Source: CAYUCE01 sp964443275
GTDB lineage: Bacteria > Bipolaricaulota > Bipolaricaulia > CAYUCE01
Direction: 5' to 3'
Length of the DNA stretch: 19,913 nt
Assembly: GCA_964443275.1 (NCBI GenBank)
Contig: CAYUCE010000035.1
Span: forward strand, 1-19,913
The position numbers and the translations under genes were made by a program. A model generated the notes under the pieces. It did no database searches. It saw only the letters and a program-made list of their open reading frames with translations, and was not told the origin of the DNA. Positions 19,331-19,913 of this stretch are shown here, piece after piece (positions within the stretch are counted from its first letter, which is position 1; the number at the start of each line of letters is the position of its first letter).

Positions 19331-19913
19331 ACCCAGTAAATTACCTAAGAATTTCGGTTACCGATCGATGCAACCTCAATTGCTTTTATTGCCGGCCTCA
19401 TGATGATTTTGACTATGTACAACCATCCGAAATCCTATCATTCGAGGAAATCCTTCAAGTAGCTAAAGTGGCCAACAAGCTGGGAATTGATCACATTAGG
19501 CTGACCGGTGGCGAGCCGCTAATGAGAAAAAACCTGCCTCAACTAGTCAGCATGCTTTCCTCCGAATGTGAATTAAGTGATCTTTCAATTACTACCAATG
19601 GAGTATTTCTTTCCCAATTTGCAGATAAATTAAAAAGTTCTGGTCTTCACCGAGTCAATGTCAGTTTAGACACTTTGGCTAGAGCCCGTTACCAGGAAAT
19701 TACCGGAAAAGATAGGATAGATCAGGTATTAAAAGGTATACAGGCTGCAGTAAAGGCGGAATTAACCCCGGTTAAGATTAACACAGTTTTGCTGAAAGGA
19801 TTCAATGACCATGAAATTTTGGAAATAGCCAAGCTAGCTAAAAAAGATGAAATAATTTCCAGATTTATTGAATTAATGCCTATGGGGGGTGTCGAGTGGG
19901 ATAATTTATTCTT
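19327..19913 (+). CDS. moaA: MoaA, GTP 3',8-cyclase (3' end beyond the window)
   Basis: The first 195 residues are in the window. They show NYLRISVTDRCNLNCFYCRP with C15, C19 and C22 (CxxxCxxC for the SAM-binding 4Fe-4S cluster), RLTGGEPLMRKNL, ITTNG, VNVSLDTL and KINTVLLKGFND, all typical of MoaA. The enzyme starts molybdopterin (Moco/tungstopterin) synthesis by converting GTP to the cyclic 8,3' intermediate with MoaC. The substrate-side C-terminal cluster and the GG end lie outside. The ATG overlaps the DUF364 stop codon, indicating coupling. Confidence 0.95.
   Translation, partial: MNPVNYLRISVTDRCNLNCFYCRPHDDFDYVQPSEILSFEEILQVAKVANKLGIDHIRLTGGEPLMRKNLPQLVSMLSSECELSDLSITTNGVFLSQFADKLKSSGLHRVNVSLDTLARARYQEITGKDRIDQVLKGIQAAVKAELTPVKINTVLLKGFNDHEILEIAKLAKKDEIISRFIELMPMGGVEWDNLF

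Overview
The window shows two different pieces of DNA from what looks like an anaerobic, low-to-mid GC Clostridia-type bacterium. Strong AGGAGG-type ribosome binding sites, TTGACT/TATAAT-type promoters, an HdrA-MvhD electron-transfer protein, CooC/CooT nickel-handling proteins and Feo ferrous iron uptake fit a strict anaerobe, possibly one with CO dehydrogenase. The species cannot be named from the sequence alone.

Region A (about 1-8950) is a compact element, with almost all genes on the minus strand. Reading from right to left it carries a catalytic-domain-only tyrosine integrase, three small early genes, and a roughly 555-base non-coding region full of hairpins with a tRNA-like fold. A ribbon-helix-helix-type regulator with palindromic operators and a HUH rolling-circle replication initiator follow. 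Then comes a run of small membrane or secreted proteins ending in a two-helix, coat-like protein followed by a strong terminator. A second block holds an HTH protein, zinc ribbons, two single-TM proteins, a FtsK/HerA/Zot-like ATPase and a last small TM protein. The order Rep, small TM proteins, coat-like protein, terminator, TM proteins, ATPase resembles that of filamentous phages (inoviruses). I read the element as a divergent inovirus-like prophage of a single-membrane host: no secretin is present and the ATPase has no TM segment of its own. This is inference from layout and motifs, not from a recognised capsid homologue. The left end of the element is not identified.

Region B (about 8950-9250) is a junction of unrecognised sequence with hairpins. 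It abuts a hdrA-mvhD gene whose homology starts abruptly at about 9252, without its N-terminal flavin domain. The gene looks 5'-truncated by a rearrangement or by the element.

Region C (9252-19913) is chromosomal, all on the plus strand: truncated hdrA-mvhD, a small Gly/Arg-rich protein, metK, a basic mini-ORF, cooT-cooC, a DtxR-type regulator with feoA and feoB behind a clear promoter and DtxR-like operator, a RecA/KaiC-fold protein with degraded Walker motifs, a TYW1-like radical SAM protein, a DUF364 protein, and moaA (cut by the window end). The themes are metal handling (Ni, Fe, probably Mo/W) and SAM/radical SAM chemistry.

The most interesting signals are the inovirus-like element with its split-looking assembly ATPase, four 11-bp tandem repeats upstream of the coat-like gene, a 15-bp near-palindromic repeat family scattered inside coding genes, the tRNA-like multi-hairpin fold next to the probable origin, and the truncated hdrA junction.
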